A stretch of 12,692 bases of DNA from Colimorpha sp045642445 (GCA_045642445.1 JAZUIX010000001.1:1-12692); one strand, 5' to 3'. Numbered from the stretch's first letter, positions 1 through 7,505 are shown. Notes: generated by a model from the sequence alone, not told the origin. A program made the numbers and translations.

Positions 1-460
1 TGTTTTTCCCTCCAATAACAATCTTGTCATAATGACTAATTATCCTTTCTATAATAAAAGGATAATTGAATGGACAAGGATTGTCAATGAAATCATATGT
101 CAAAAACACAGAGAAAGGCACATTGTTCTTTCTAAATATTGGATACGCATATTCATAATTATCACGATATCCATCATCAAAAGTGAATACGGCGAATGGT
201 TTTTGATACTTTTTTTCCGGCTGCCTCAATCGATATTCCAGTTCATCCAATTGGATGAAATCATAATCCGGCCGAAGACGTTCTATCAGACGTTCTAAAA
301 AAGACTCGCTTACCTTCAGTCCCTCAATACAAGCCAGCCTATCACTGTCTTTCAATCCAACCCTGTGTAACATATATACAATGCCTACCGGTCGATTGAA
401 AGCAGCGTTATATAATGAAACAGCAAATTGGTTTCCTATCCTTCTTATCTTCCTAAACAC
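1..460 (-). CDS. Polysaccharide deacetylase (NodB-like), C-terminus cut by window edge
   Basis: Reading the minus strand in the frame whose codons start at position 2 (mod 3) gives an open frame that ends off the left edge. It contains TFDDGYRDN (about 173-187), the metal-binding first motif of the NodB/CE4 polysaccharide deacetylase family, followed by YAYPIFRKNNVPFSVFLT, which also fits the family. The upstream part reads NRPVGIVYMLHRV, typical of the N-terminus of these enzymes. The H-x-x-x-H motif of the family is not reached within the window. The start is uncertain: a GTG at 458-460 overlaps the preceding glycosyltransferase by 16 nt, and the first ATG is at 371-373, inside what looks like conserved sequence. 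I chose the GTG. It would remove acetyl groups from an N- or O-acetylated glycan, fitting a tailoring role in this polysaccharide locus. The family call is fairly sure; the substrate is unknown. Confidence 0.85.
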   Translation of the reverse strand, partial: MFRKIRRIGNQFAVSLYNAAFNRPVGIVYMLHRVGLKDSDRLACIEGLKVSESFLERLIERLRPDYDFIQLDELEYRLRQPEKKYQKPFAVFTFDDGYRDNYEYAYPIFRKNNVPFSVFLTYDFIDNPCPFNYPFIIERIISHYDKIVIGGKN

Positions 461-1341
461 TTCTTTACCAAATATTTGATCATATTCCAACGGGCATCAT
501 ATTCAAAATTATCAAGATATCTTATCTTAATTTTCTTTGGATGCTTTAAAGGCAAAATGGAAAACGTTGGAAGTTCAGAACAGCTAGACGCTGACAGAGT
601 ATGCGTTCCCCTTTCATTGAATCCAATATTCGACACTAAATTACTATTTGGGACAATGCTCGTCTTATGAGTATAAAGATTCTTCAAATCAAGTTGGAAA
701 TCCCAATAGGAACGGGAAGAACCATCTTTTTGTGTCCTATGCAAAATAGTGAGCCAATGATTTGCCACTTGCTTAGAATGCGTAAACGATCGCACGCTTT
801 TCACAAAGTCTTCGTCAGGAACTGAAAAACCAAAATCATACTCATCCCACACTCTTTTCCAAGTAGCCCATCCCCAAATCTCCGAAAAAGCAGAAAAATG
901 GTATGAGTACTGCGATCTTTTTACAGGATGCCTACAGGTGCCACCTATCGTTACAATATCACTACGGTTTCTATATTCTTCAAGTAATTCCTGACAATAC
1001 ATAAAAAAATCCTTGTGTGGAACACAATCGTCCTCAATAATGATGCCTTCCTCAACATTAGAGAAAAACCAATTCATCGCAGTATACGGTCCCATTCCAC
1101 ACCCAAGGTTCTTTTCTTCGTACAATCTATGAACTTCACACTCCCATGTAATTGATTTATCAAGTATCTCCCTAACGGCAGAAACATTATCTGCATCATC
1201 ATCTCTATTATCACGAGGACCGTCATTATGGATATAAAGCACAGGAACCTTGTTTTCCTTCAATACTTCAAGGACTCTAATTGTTTCCTGTGGACGATTA
1301 AACGTATTTAATAGAATAGGAGTAGTAAATTGATTTTCCAT
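445..1341 (-). CDS. Glycosyltransferase, nucleotide-diphospho-sugar transferase fold (HlpA-like)
   Basis: A 298-residue protein starting with MENQFTTPILLNTFNRP, the usual opening of GT-A-fold transferases in this group. EDDCVP (about 103-108) is the DXD-type metal/nucleotide-sugar motif, and WGWATWKR (156-163) is typical of the family often annotated as glycosyltransferase or 'hemolytic protein HlpA-like' in Bacteroidetes capsule loci. It probably adds one sugar to the growing chain in the cytoplasm; donor and acceptor are unknown. A TTG six codons upstream is also in frame, but I chose the ATG at 1341: it has AAGGA 5 nt ahead, and the TAA of the previous gene (1350-1352) lies just upstream, leaving an 8-nt gap. 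The 3' end overlaps the deacetylase frame. The gene is clearly A+T-richer than the regulator-side genes of the operon. Confidence 0.88.
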   Translation of the reverse strand: MENQFTTPILLNTFNRPQETIRVLEVLKENKVPVLYIHNDGPRDNRDDDADNVSAVREILDKSITWECEVHRLYEEKNLGCGMGPYTAMNWFFSNVEEGIIIEDDCVPHKDFFMYCQELLEEYRNRSDIVTIGGTCRHPVKRSQYSYHFSAFSEIWGWATWKRVWDEYDFGFSVPDEDFVKSVRSFTHSKQVANHWLTILHRTQKDGSSRSYWDFQLDLKNLYTHKTSIVPNSNLVSNIGFNERGTHTLSASSCSELPTFSILPLKHPKKIKIRYLDNFEYDARWNMIKYLVKKCLGR

Positions 1342-1349
1342 AAATATCC

Positions 1350-2267
1350 TTATAACCAATTAGTGCTCTGTTTTTTGTTTACAAAGCGACTATTTTCAAT
1401 ATTCGACTTGTTTTTCCAAATAAAGGAAAAGTTTTCTTTATGCAGCTTCGATGAAGAGAAATCCAAAACAACAGCCTTCGAAATCATTTTCCTCAAATGG
1501 AACAGCATTCTTTTATGCAATGAAACATTCTTACGAATATCAGTCAACTGCACTAAAAAATCCTTATTTATCGTAAAAGCATTACCAATGTTTTGGGGAA
1601 GCCGACGAATAGTATCATGAACCACCCTACTTTTCGGACAAACTACCACTTTTAGTCGATGATACATGACCCTCTGCAAGTAGTTATCATCCTCTCCGTA
1701 ATGATAGAATATAGGATCAAAGCCCCCTATGGTTTCCAATGTCTTACGTGGCAAAAGCCATGCAGCGGCATTTATATATTTCGTTTCGTACCAATCCTTT
1801 AACCTATCAAAATACAAATCATTCAACAACGTCCCATCAGTGTTTCTTTTATCATTTAAGAAACTTAATAACGCACTCTCAATAGAATTCTTCTCTGCCG
1901 TGAGATGCATAGGACTAATAATACCAAAGTCCTCATGTTCTTTATGAACAGCTATCAACTTTTCGAAGGTATCCGGTTCAATCCAAGCATCCTGATTGAG
2001 CAGGAACACATAATCACAGCCATGATCCAACGCATAACGCATTCCCAAGTTATTTGCCCTGCCAAATCCAAGATTTTCCTTAGATTCAATTAGGATTATC
2101 TCTGGGAAGTTTTGCTTAATATATTCAACCGTCCCATCGTTGGATGCATTATCAACGACAATGGTTTCAACAGGAAGATCTGATTCGCGCAATGATTGGA
2201 AACAACTGTCATACCATTGTTTTCCTTTAAACGTTACGACAATCACGAAGACCTTACAAACATCCAT
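1350..2267 (-). CDS. Family 2 glycosyltransferase (rhamnosyltransferase-like)
   Basis: A 305-residue GT2 protein. The N-terminal nucleotide-binding part reads VFVIVVTFKG followed by VDNASNDGT (38-46), then ENLGFGRANN (64-73), LLNQDAWI (89-96, the DXD-equivalent) and GEDDNYLQR (191-199, the catalytic-base region). This motif order is that of the rhamnosyltransferase-like GT2 branch, which transfers a sugar from an NDP donor to a lipid-linked glycan in the cytoplasm. The exact sugar cannot be read from the sequence. The start is a choice: an in-frame TTG at 2283-2285 would overlap wzt, whereas the ATG at 2265-2267 follows the wzt stop (2272-2274) by 4 nt and has a weak AAGAGA ahead. I prefer the ATG. 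The last ~80 residues are charged and variable, as is common in this family. Confidence 0.9.
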   Translation of the reverse strand: MDVCKVFVIVVTFKGKQWYDSCFQSLRESDLPVETIVVDNASNDGTVEYIKQNFPEIILIESKENLGFGRANNLGMRYALDHGCDYVFLLNQDAWIEPDTFEKLIAVHKEHEDFGIISPMHLTAEKNSIESALLSFLNDKRNTDGTLLNDLYFDRLKDWYETKYINAAAWLLPRKTLETIGGFDPIFYHYGEDDNYLQRVMYHRLKVVVCPKSRVVHDTIRRLPQNIGNAFTINKDFLVQLTDIRKNVSLHKRMLFHLRKMISKAVVLDFSSSKLHKENFSFIWKNKSNIENSRFVNKKQSTNWL

Positions 2268-2271
2268 TCTC

Positions 2272-3546
2272 TTATAGTTTTTCAATGTTTTTCAACCATA
2301 ATGGCTGCATGATAGAATGCTTAATGGCCATCTCTTCATTAAGTACATTGCCGACATGTTTTTCGTCAACAACCACATCAAAGCTCAACTCTGTCCCTTC
2401 AAAGGCATAGTTTTTCACACCAGCCTCTGCTACATCAAAAACAATACGGAATCCACCTGTAGAAAACGTATATTCAGGAATTTCAAAAACAAGTTCATAC
2501 TCGCCCTTAGCAATATTGATTACTCCGCTTGTCTCATTAAAATCAGAGCGAGCAATCGGATAACCATACGAACTGAAAATATTGAAACCCAAAACCTGAG
2601 CGCGGGGAACCTCATTGATTCGCACTCTCATTTTTATGGTTATTATCGAAGAAGGATAATAAACGGCACCATCGCTTGAACTCACTTCCGCACTAAGCAG
2701 TTGCATTTTCCATTCCTGATGAATCTCTTCTGCTGTGTATGAATTCTGCCTAACTTTACCACTTTGATATCTTCCAATAGCTTCAGCAATGGTTCCATCG
2801 AAAGCAAGTTGACCTTTATCCAAAATAATGCCTCGACGGCAAAGCTGCTGCATGCTTCCCATATTATGGCTCACAAACAACACCGTTCTGCCTTCACCCT
2901 TACTTACATCTTTCATTTTTCCAATGGCTTTCTTTTGGAATTCGGCATCACCCACCGCCAAGACTTCATCCACCACAAGAATTTCCGGTTCCAGATGTGC
3001 AGCAACTGCGAAGGCTAAGCGCACCGTCATTCCTGACGAATAACGTTTTACAGGCGTATCAATATATTTCTCACAGCCAGAAAAATCCACTATTTCATCA
3101 AATTTTCGCGCGATTTCCTGTTTTGTCATGCCCATAATAGCCCCATTCATAAAAATATTCTCTCGTCCAGTCATCTCCGAATGAAAACCTGTACCCACTT
3201 CCAACAAAGATCCTATCCTACCTCGAGCGTTTATCATGCCTAGAGTTGGACCTGTAATTTTAGAAAGAATTTTCAAAAGCGTACTCTTACCTGCTCCATT
3301 TCTTCCAATTATGCCAACGACATCGCCTTGCTCCACCTTGAAATCAATGTCTTTCAAAGCCCACACATATTCGCTGTCTGCAGCCGTAGAGCGATCGTTA
3401 ACCGAACCGATTTTCAGATACGGGTCTTCCTTGTGCATCACGTTCACCTTCCACCAACGGTCCAGGTCGTGGCTCAAGGTTCTTGTTGAAACAAGTCCCA
3501 AACGGTATTGCTTTGATATATTGTTAAATTCTATTGCTGTGGACAT
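2272..3546 (-). CDS. wzt: Polysaccharide ABC exporter ATPase with C-terminal Wzt-like carbohydrate-binding domain
   Basis: A 424-residue ATPase of the capsule/O-antigen/teichoic acid exporter family. Walker A is GRNGAGKS (81-88), the signature is YSSGM (169-173, the variant typical of polysaccharide exporters), Walker B is ILVVDEVLAVGD (189-200), and the switch histidine is H227. The long insertion between the start and Walker A also fits the family. Residues from about 270 to the end form a second, beta-rich domain with the pattern of Wzt C-terminal domains (for example KGEYELVFEIPEYTF), which in studied systems recognise the modified non-reducing end of the finished chain before export. This argues that the polymer is completed in the cytoplasm. 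The start ATG lies 3 nt past the stop of a nuclease relic. Its natural partner, the permease at 8504-9400, is about 5 kb upstream rather than adjacent. Confidence 0.93.
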   Translation of the reverse strand: MSTAIEFNNISKQYRLGLVSTRTLSHDLDRWWKVNVMHKEDPYLKIGSVNDRSTAADSEYVWALKDIDFKVEQGDVVGIIGRNGAGKSTLLKILSKITGPTLGMINARGRIGSLLEVGTGFHSEMTGRENIFMNGAIMGMTKQEIARKFDEIVDFSGCEKYIDTPVKRYSSGMTVRLAFAVAAHLEPEILVVDEVLAVGDAEFQKKAIGKMKDVSKGEGRTVLFVSHNMGSMQQLCRRGIILDKGQLAFDGTIAEAIGRYQSGKVRQNSYTAEEIHQEWKMQLLSAEVSSSDGAVYYPSSIITIKMRVRINEVPRAQVLGFNIFSSYGYPIARSDFNETSGVINIAKGEYELVFEIPEYTFSTGGFRIVFDVAEAGVKNYAFEGTELSFDVVVDEKHVGNVLNEEMAIKHSIMQPLWLKNIEKL

Positions 3547-3549
3547 ATT

Positions 3550-3702
3550 CTAATTATTCATATCTATATATTCATTCAATGTTTTCTGCAGGACTTCCCA
3601 TGGAATCCTCCTGCTTCGATATTCCGCCACCATCGTTGAACTCGTGGAACGAGATAAAGCATACTCAACCACAGCCTGCCCTGGGGTCGCTTTCTGTTCA
3701 TT
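3550..3702 (-). pseudogene. C-terminal relic of a DUF1016/YhcG-type PDDEXK nuclease
   Basis: Between fcl and wzt a 50-codon open stretch has no start of its own (a TGA precedes it) and ends in TAG at 3550-3552. It reads QAVVEYALSRSTSSTMVAEY and then IPWEVLQKTLNEYID. The block 'VVEYALSRS-S-x-MVAEY...L..L.EY' looks like the extreme C-terminus of DUF1016 (YhcG-like) PD-(D/E)XK proteins as I remember them. The catalytic core is absent, so this would be a leftover of an insertion followed by deletion, or of a gene replacement in this variable locus. The family match rests on memory of the pattern, not a search. The 60-codon ORF in another frame over the same bases shows nothing recognisable. Confidence 0.55.
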
Positions 3703-3709
3703 TCATGTA

Positions 3710-3742
3710 GCGAACCTACAGCGAAGGTACAGCGAAGGTTCT
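3710..3742. repeat. Three imperfect 11-bp tandem units after fcl, with a GAACCT/AGGTTC inverted pair
   Basis: Just after the fcl stop codon the plus strand reads gcgaacctaca, gcgaaggtaca, gcgaaggttct: three consecutive 11-bp units (3710-3720, 3721-3731, 3732-3742). The first gaacct (3712-3717) and the last aggttc (3737-3742) are reverse complements, so the transcript could form a small hairpin. It marks the junction between fcl and the nuclease relic. No function is evident. Confidence 0.6.
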
Positions 3743-3744
3743 TT

Positions 3745-4686
3745 TTACCGTTCAGCACGGATTGGATTTGTTAAAAAATCATGATAGGCAAGTCGGATTC
3801 CGTCCTCCAATTCGGTCTTGTAGGTCCAACCCAATTGTGCGGCTTTGCTGACATCAAGCAGTTTTCTCGGGGTGCCGTTAGGTCGTGTGGTGTCCCACTT
3901 GATTTCACCTTCATAGCCGACAATCTTGGCCACAAGTTCGGTGAGCTGTTTGATGGTGATTTCTTTGCCTGTACCGGCATTCACGGTTTCGTTGCCACTG
4001 TAGTTGTTCATCAAAAAGACACATAGGTTGGCCAGATCGTCCACATAGAGGAACTCACGCAAGGGTGATCCGTCGCCCCAGCAGGTGACTTCTTTCAACC
4101 CGTTTGCCTTGGCTTCGTGGAAACGGCGGATAAGGGCTGGGAGCACATGGCTGTGTTCGGGGTGATAATTGTCGTTGGGACCATATAAGTTGGTGGGCAT
4201 CACGCTGATATAGTCGGTACCATATTGCCGATTCAAAAACTCGCAGTATTTCAATCCGCTGATTTTGGCCAGAGCATACGCCTCGTTGGTTTTCTCTAAT
4301 TCGGAGGTGAGGAGGCAGCTCTCCTTCATCGGCTGTGGGGCCATGCGGGGGTATATGCAGCTGGAACCGAGGAATTCGAGTTTTTTGCAGCCATTTTGCC
4401 AAGCCGAATGTATCACATTCATTTCAAGAATCATGTTCTGATACATAAAGTCGGCCAAGGCATTTTGGTTTGCAATTATGCCTCCTACTTTGGCGGCAGC
4501 CAAAAAGACGTATTCGGGTTGTTCGGTAGCAAAGAAGTCTTCAACGGCTTGCTGATTACAGAGATCCAGCTCCGAATGTGTTCTAACAACCAAATTATGA
4601 TATCCCTGACGTTGAAGTTCTCGCACAATGGCACTCCCAACCATGCCCCGGTGTCCGGCGACATAAATCTTTGAAAATGTATTCAT
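3745..4686 (-). CDS. fcl: GDP-L-fucose synthase
   Basis: A 313-residue short-chain dehydrogenase/reductase that converts GDP-4-keto-6-deoxymannose to GDP-L-fucose (3,5-epimerisation and NADPH reduction), the second step after Gmd. The NADP-binding motif GHRGMVGSA (11-19) is diagnostic. The catalytic set known from the E. coli enzyme is present at nearly the same numbers: SSC (108-110), Y137 and K141 of the YxxxK motif in EAYALAK, and H180 in HSHVLPALIRRFHEA. NLYGP and REFLYVDDLA also fit. An ATG at 4704 is in frame, but AGGAG lies 5 nt before the ATG at 4686 and the N-terminus MNTFSKIYVAGHRG then matches the family, so I chose 4686 (4689 is equally allowed). The gene is separated from gmd by a GxxExxY gene. 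Confidence 0.95.
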   Translation of the reverse strand: MNTFSKIYVAGHRGMVGSAIVRELQRQGYHNLVVRTHSELDLCNQQAVEDFFATEQPEYVFLAAAKVGGIIANQNALADFMYQNMILEMNVIHSAWQNGCKKLEFLGSSCIYPRMAPQPMKESCLLTSELEKTNEAYALAKISGLKYCEFLNRQYGTDYISVMPTNLYGPNDNYHPEHSHVLPALIRRFHEAKANGLKEVTCWGDGSPLREFLYVDDLANLCVFLMNNYSGNETVNAGTGKEITIKQLTELVAKIVGYEGEIKWDTTRPNGTPRKLLDVSKAAQLGWTYKTELEDGIRLAYHDFLTNPIRAER

Positions 4687-4728
4687 CATAACTCCTGCCA
4701 ACATGTTGGCGAAATCTAATTAATCTAG

Positions 4729-5145
4729 TTAATCTTTTATATTCAGATTGTTTGATAGAGACGGACAATAATAAGTATTGGTTACTTTTCGCATACCTTT
4801 AGCAAAGTCATACTCGCCAAAATTGATTAGCCAACCCATAGGCTTATTCATCAACTTAAGATATGTCCTTAATTGTTTATAATAAACATCTCGAATCTCT
4901 TCTACAGATTTAAGCTCAAGTATTAGTTGATCTTCTACCAATAAATCCAACCGAAAATCACTACTAATTTGTTGACCCTTATAGTTAATCTCAACAGGAA
5001 CCTGTGACACTGTATTCAAACCTCTTAATTGCAACTCATACAACAATGCTTTTTCATAGACCGACTCAAGCAGACCAGGGCCTAATTCATTATAGACCTC
5101 CATGGCAGCTCCTCGTACCATGTATGACAATTGATCAATATTCAT
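4729..5145 (-). CDS. GxxExxY family protein
   Basis: A 138-residue protein with the motif that names the family, GLLESVY (24-30). It also has FRLDLLVEDQLILELK (65-79), in which D67 and the E77-x-K79 pair resemble a PD-(D/E)XK nuclease core, followed by QLRTYL (91-96). Proteins of this family are frequent in Bacteroidetes genomes, often inside polysaccharide gene clusters, but their role is not established; nuclease-like activity is inferred from the fold. I chose the ATG at 5145 over the TTG two codons upstream. It lies 42 nt before the fcl start and 64 nt after the gmd stop, in the same direction, splitting a pair normally adjacent. It is A+T-richer than gmd and fcl, consistent with separate arrival. 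Confidence 0.88.
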   Translation of the reverse strand: MNIDQLSYMVRGAAMEVYNELGPGLLESVYEKALLYELQLRGLNTVSQVPVEINYKGQQISSDFRLDLLVEDQLILELKSVEEIRDVYYKQLRTYLKLMNKPMGWLINFGEYDFAKGMRKVTNTYYCPSLSNNLNIKD

Positions 5146-5188
5146 TTGCAATTAATTCGTGGCAATAATCAACAGATTCACAAGATTT

Positions 5189-5203
5189 TTCAGCTTTGCT
5201 GAA
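5189..5203 (-). other. Small perfect hairpin just after the gmd stop
   Basis: The sequence ttcagctttgctgaa is a 6-bp perfect stem with a 3-nt loop, 7 nt beyond the gmd stop codon. On the transcribed strand it is followed by AAAAATC rather than a run of T, so it is not a convincing terminator. It could protect the 3' end of the upstream message or be chance. Confidence 0.4.
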
Positions 5204-5209
5204 GGAGAT

Positions 5210-6298
5210 TTATTTCACGATTCCTTTTTCAAGGTATTCTTCCAAATTCATTCTCACTTTGGCAGCCGCCCCCTCGGCAGCAACATGGGCCATATCCGAT
5301 TTGACCATCAATTTGACCAATTGTTCAAATGAGGTCTTGGAGGGATTCCAACCCAGCTGTTTCTTTGCTTTTGCCGGGTTGCCCAACAAATTCACAACAT
5401 CAGTAGGACGATAGAAGTCGGGAGATACCTCCACCACGACCTTGCCGGTAGCCTTGTCTATACCTTTCTCATTAGCTCCTTCGCCTTGGAACTCAAGTTC
5501 TATCCCAGCCTCATGGAAGGCCAACTGACAAAATTCTCTTACGGAATGCTGCTCGCCTGTGGCAATTACAAAGTCTTCGGGATGGTCATTTTGGAGAATC
5601 ATCCACATACATTCTACATAGTCTTTGGCATAACCCCAGTCACGAAGACTGGAAAGGTTGCCCAGGTATAATTTATCTTGCTTGCCTTGGCGTATGCGGG
5701 CTGCAGCAAGAGTTATTTTGCGAGTGACAAAAGTCTCGCCACGTCGTTCACTCTCGTGATTAAAAAGTATACCATTGCAGCAGAACATATTATATGCCTC
5801 ACGATATTCTTTTACAATCCAATATCCATACAATTTTGCTACTGCGTATGGGCTGTAAGGGTGGAATGGGGTATCCTCGTCCTGAGGAACGGCCTCTACT
5901 CGGCCATAGAGTTCAGAGGTGCTGGCCTGATAGATGCGGCAGGTCTTCTCCAAACCGCAAATACGGACAGCCTCAAGGATTCGCAACACACCGGTAGCAT
6001 CTACATTGGCAGTATATTCGGGCGAGTCAAAACTTACTTGCACATGACTTTGGGCTGCAAGGTTGTAGATTTCATCGGGACAAACCTTGGCTATGACCTG
6101 GTTGAGTCCAAGAGAGTCACCGAGGTCACCATAATGAAGATGGAAATGGGGCTGTCCTTCCAAATGAGCAATACGCTCACGATAGTCCACCGAAGAGCGA
6201 CGAATAATGCCGTGAACCTCATATCCTTTTTCTAAAAGGAACTCAGAAAGATAACTTCCATCTTGACCTGTTATACCGGTAATTAAAGCTTTCTTCAT
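5210..6298 (-). CDS. gmd: GDP-mannose 4,6-dehydratase
   Basis: A 362-residue NAD(P)-dependent SDR enzyme that converts GDP-D-mannose to GDP-4-keto-6-deoxymannose, the first committed step to GDP-L-fucose. The cofactor-binding loop is GITGQDGSYL (8-17), and HGIIRRSS (29-36) carries the arginines typical of Gmd. The active site shows STSE (126-129) and the YxxxK pair Y151/K155 in YSPYAVAKLYGYW. NHESERRGETFVTRKI (180-195) and LGNLSSLRDWGYAKDYV (212-228) are Gmd hallmarks. Length matches the family (about 350-380). The start is an ATG in a normal position. The product feeds Fcl (3745-4686), and the sugar is presumably built into the exported polymer. Confidence 0.96.
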   Translation of the reverse strand: MKKALITGITGQDGSYLSEFLLEKGYEVHGIIRRSSVDYRERIAHLEGQPHFHLHYGDLGDSLGLNQVIAKVCPDEIYNLAAQSHVQVSFDSPEYTANVDATGVLRILEAVRICGLEKTCRIYQASTSELYGRVEAVPQDEDTPFHPYSPYAVAKLYGYWIVKEYREAYNMFCCNGILFNHESERRGETFVTRKITLAAARIRQGKQDKLYLGNLSSLRDWGYAKDYVECMWMILQNDHPEDFVIATGEQHSVREFCQLAFHEAGIELEFQGEGANEKGIDKATGKVVVEVSPDFYRPTDVVNLLGNPAKAKKQLGWNPSKTSFEQLVKLMVKSDMAHVAAEGAAAKVRMNLEEYLEKGIVK

Positions 6299-6317
6299 TT
6301 AATCACTATATTCAAGT

Positions 6318-6431
6318 TTAATTCTTCAAATACTTTTTATTTCGCTTACTTTCAGGCGTAACATCAATCAAAAGACCATTCTCTATCAGGTAAATGAATA
6401 TAAAGTTTATAATGTCCCAAGAAATCAATTT
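6318..6431 (-). pseudogene. Possible coding relic between the RelA/SpoT gene and gmd
   Basis: The 145-nt gap between the RelA/SpoT stop and gmd contains a 37-codon open frame without an ATG, ending in TAA at 6318-6320. It reads LISWDIINFIFIYLIENG and then LLIDVTPESKRNKKYLKN. The tail 'LIENGLL..VT....RNKKY' resembles the last strand-turn of a winged-helix domain such as that ending many Fic-family proteins. The match is short and from memory, so I treat it only as a candidate relic of an inserted gene. Its upstream edge coincides with a 22-nt dispersed repeat. It may equally be chance. Confidence 0.3.
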
Positions 6432-6448
6432 TTAGAACCCACCTTAAG
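6427..6448 (-). repeat. Copy 1 of a 22-nt dispersed repeat (partner at 12548-12569)
   Basis: On the minus strand this segment begins CTTAAGGTGGGTTCTA and continues AAAATT. The segment at 12548-12569 on the plus strand is the same except for one base (21 of 22 identical). Here it covers the TAA stop of the RelA/SpoT gene. Two copies of this length in 12.7 kb are unlikely by chance; the element may be a genome-wide intergenic repeat or the edge of a past insertion. Confidence 0.7.
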
Positions 6449-7493
6449 CAATATACCCTTCCAATTTGCATTTTCCTACAAATTCGGCAAGTGAATCGAT
6501 AAACTCTTTTGCGTTCATGAAATAACTTGGATATGCTGAAAGCAACTCCTGCATGTCTATTACCGAAACCAATAAAGCTGCTGAATCCGTGCCTTGAATG
6601 TTCCTTTCCAGTTCTGAATACAGTTCGTTGGCGGTAGCCTTATCGGTTTCTGCAAAATGGCGATAATGGACATTCTTTTGCTGTGTATCAACCAACAAGA
6701 CCACATAGCCTCTCTCAAATGTTTGGGATTCAACCACACTAATGGTGCCCACCAAAGCCCTCAATCGGTCTACAAAGCGATGCTCCGAATCCATTCTTGC
6801 GTATGCCACACAATAATCTTTCTCCGCATATTGAACAAAATCTTCACTTACAGGCAGATTTTCTTTCTTTGCAAAAACAGCACTCACCAGTTGGAAGAAC
6901 TCCTGCCAAGCAACATTACCTACACCTGCCTTCAAAGCCGATTTGGAAATCAATTCTGCCGTTTCAACAGCTGTTGCCCAACTATGCTGAAGTTTTGTCC
7001 TCAGTTGTAATTCAACTCTCTTTCCATCAAAGCTTTCATCTTCAGAATGATATTTGAAAACGAAGTGAATACTCCTATATCCGCTGGATTTTGGCGATTG
7101 AACGTAATCGTATGGATGTCGGTCGAGTTCAAAACCATCAAAATTTGCTTCTGAAACCAACTTCGATGCTTGAAACAACGACTGAGTATCTTCAAAAACA
7201 AATCTCGCACCTCCAATATCCTGCAATCCCCCCAAACACATGCCTGGATTATGGTTAAGTTTGGCAATAATGGATGTCATTCTTTTGAGCCGTTGAGAAG
7301 AAAAAGCGAAATGAACATCTCCTGCTTCAAAAAGCGCATTCACTTGCACAATGAGGTTTGCCAACACTGGAAGATGGTCTTCCCTCCAATTGTCTATGAC
7401 CGTCTTGGCCTCCGACCATTGAAGTAAGTTGGCAGGATTTTTTTCCACCAACAACTTTCCAGCAATGTTTATTTTATTTCTTGAATACCTCAT
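6444..7493 (-). CDS. Stand-alone RelA/SpoT synthetase-domain protein
   Basis: A 349-residue protein with one RelA/SpoT nucleotidyltransferase domain. Conserved motifs are present in order: QDIGGARFVF (91-100; D92 metal ligand), RHPYDYVQSPKSSGYRSIH (125-143; the tyrosine of GYRSIH stacks on the acceptor nucleotide in known enzymes), VELQLRT (160-166; E161 catalytic) and QHSWA (169-173). There is no HD hydrolase domain before it and no TGS or ACT domain after it; instead residues ~190-349 form an unrecognised, probably helical C-terminal region. Such synthetase-only proteins make (p)ppGpp-like alarmones; some (toxSAS) make toxic products or pyrophosphorylate tRNA. Which applies here is unknown. 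A TTG at 7505 is in frame; I chose the ATG at 7493, 12 nt after the stop of the nucleotidyltransferase gene. Both exporter genes flank this region in the same direction, so it is probably transcribed with the polysaccharide genes. Confidence 0.9.
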   Translation of the reverse strand: MRYSRNKINIAGKLLVEKNPANLLQWSEAKTVIDNWREDHLPVLANLIVQVNALFEAGDVHFAFSSQRLKRMTSIIAKLNHNPGMCLGGLQDIGGARFVFEDTQSLFQASKLVSEANFDGFELDRHPYDYVQSPKSSGYRSIHFVFKYHSEDESFDGKRVELQLRTKLQHSWATAVETAELISKSALKAGVGNVAWQEFFQLVSAVFAKKENLPVSEDFVQYAEKDYCVAYARMDSEHRFVDRLRALVGTISVVESQTFERGYVVLLVDTQQKNVHYRHFAETDKATANELYSELERNIQGTDSAALLVSVIDMQELLSAYPSYFMNAKEFIDSLAEFVGKCKLEGYIA

Positions 7494-7505
7494 AACGCAA
7501 AACAA

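Noticed and set aside
3576..3758. Minus-strand open frame of 60 codons between fcl and wzt
   Set aside because: It shows no family traits and a different frame over the same bases carries the DUF1016-like pattern.
5678..6235. Plus-strand open frame of 185 codons opposite gmd
   Set aside because: Gmd motifs on the minus strand are unmistakable, so this is a shadow.
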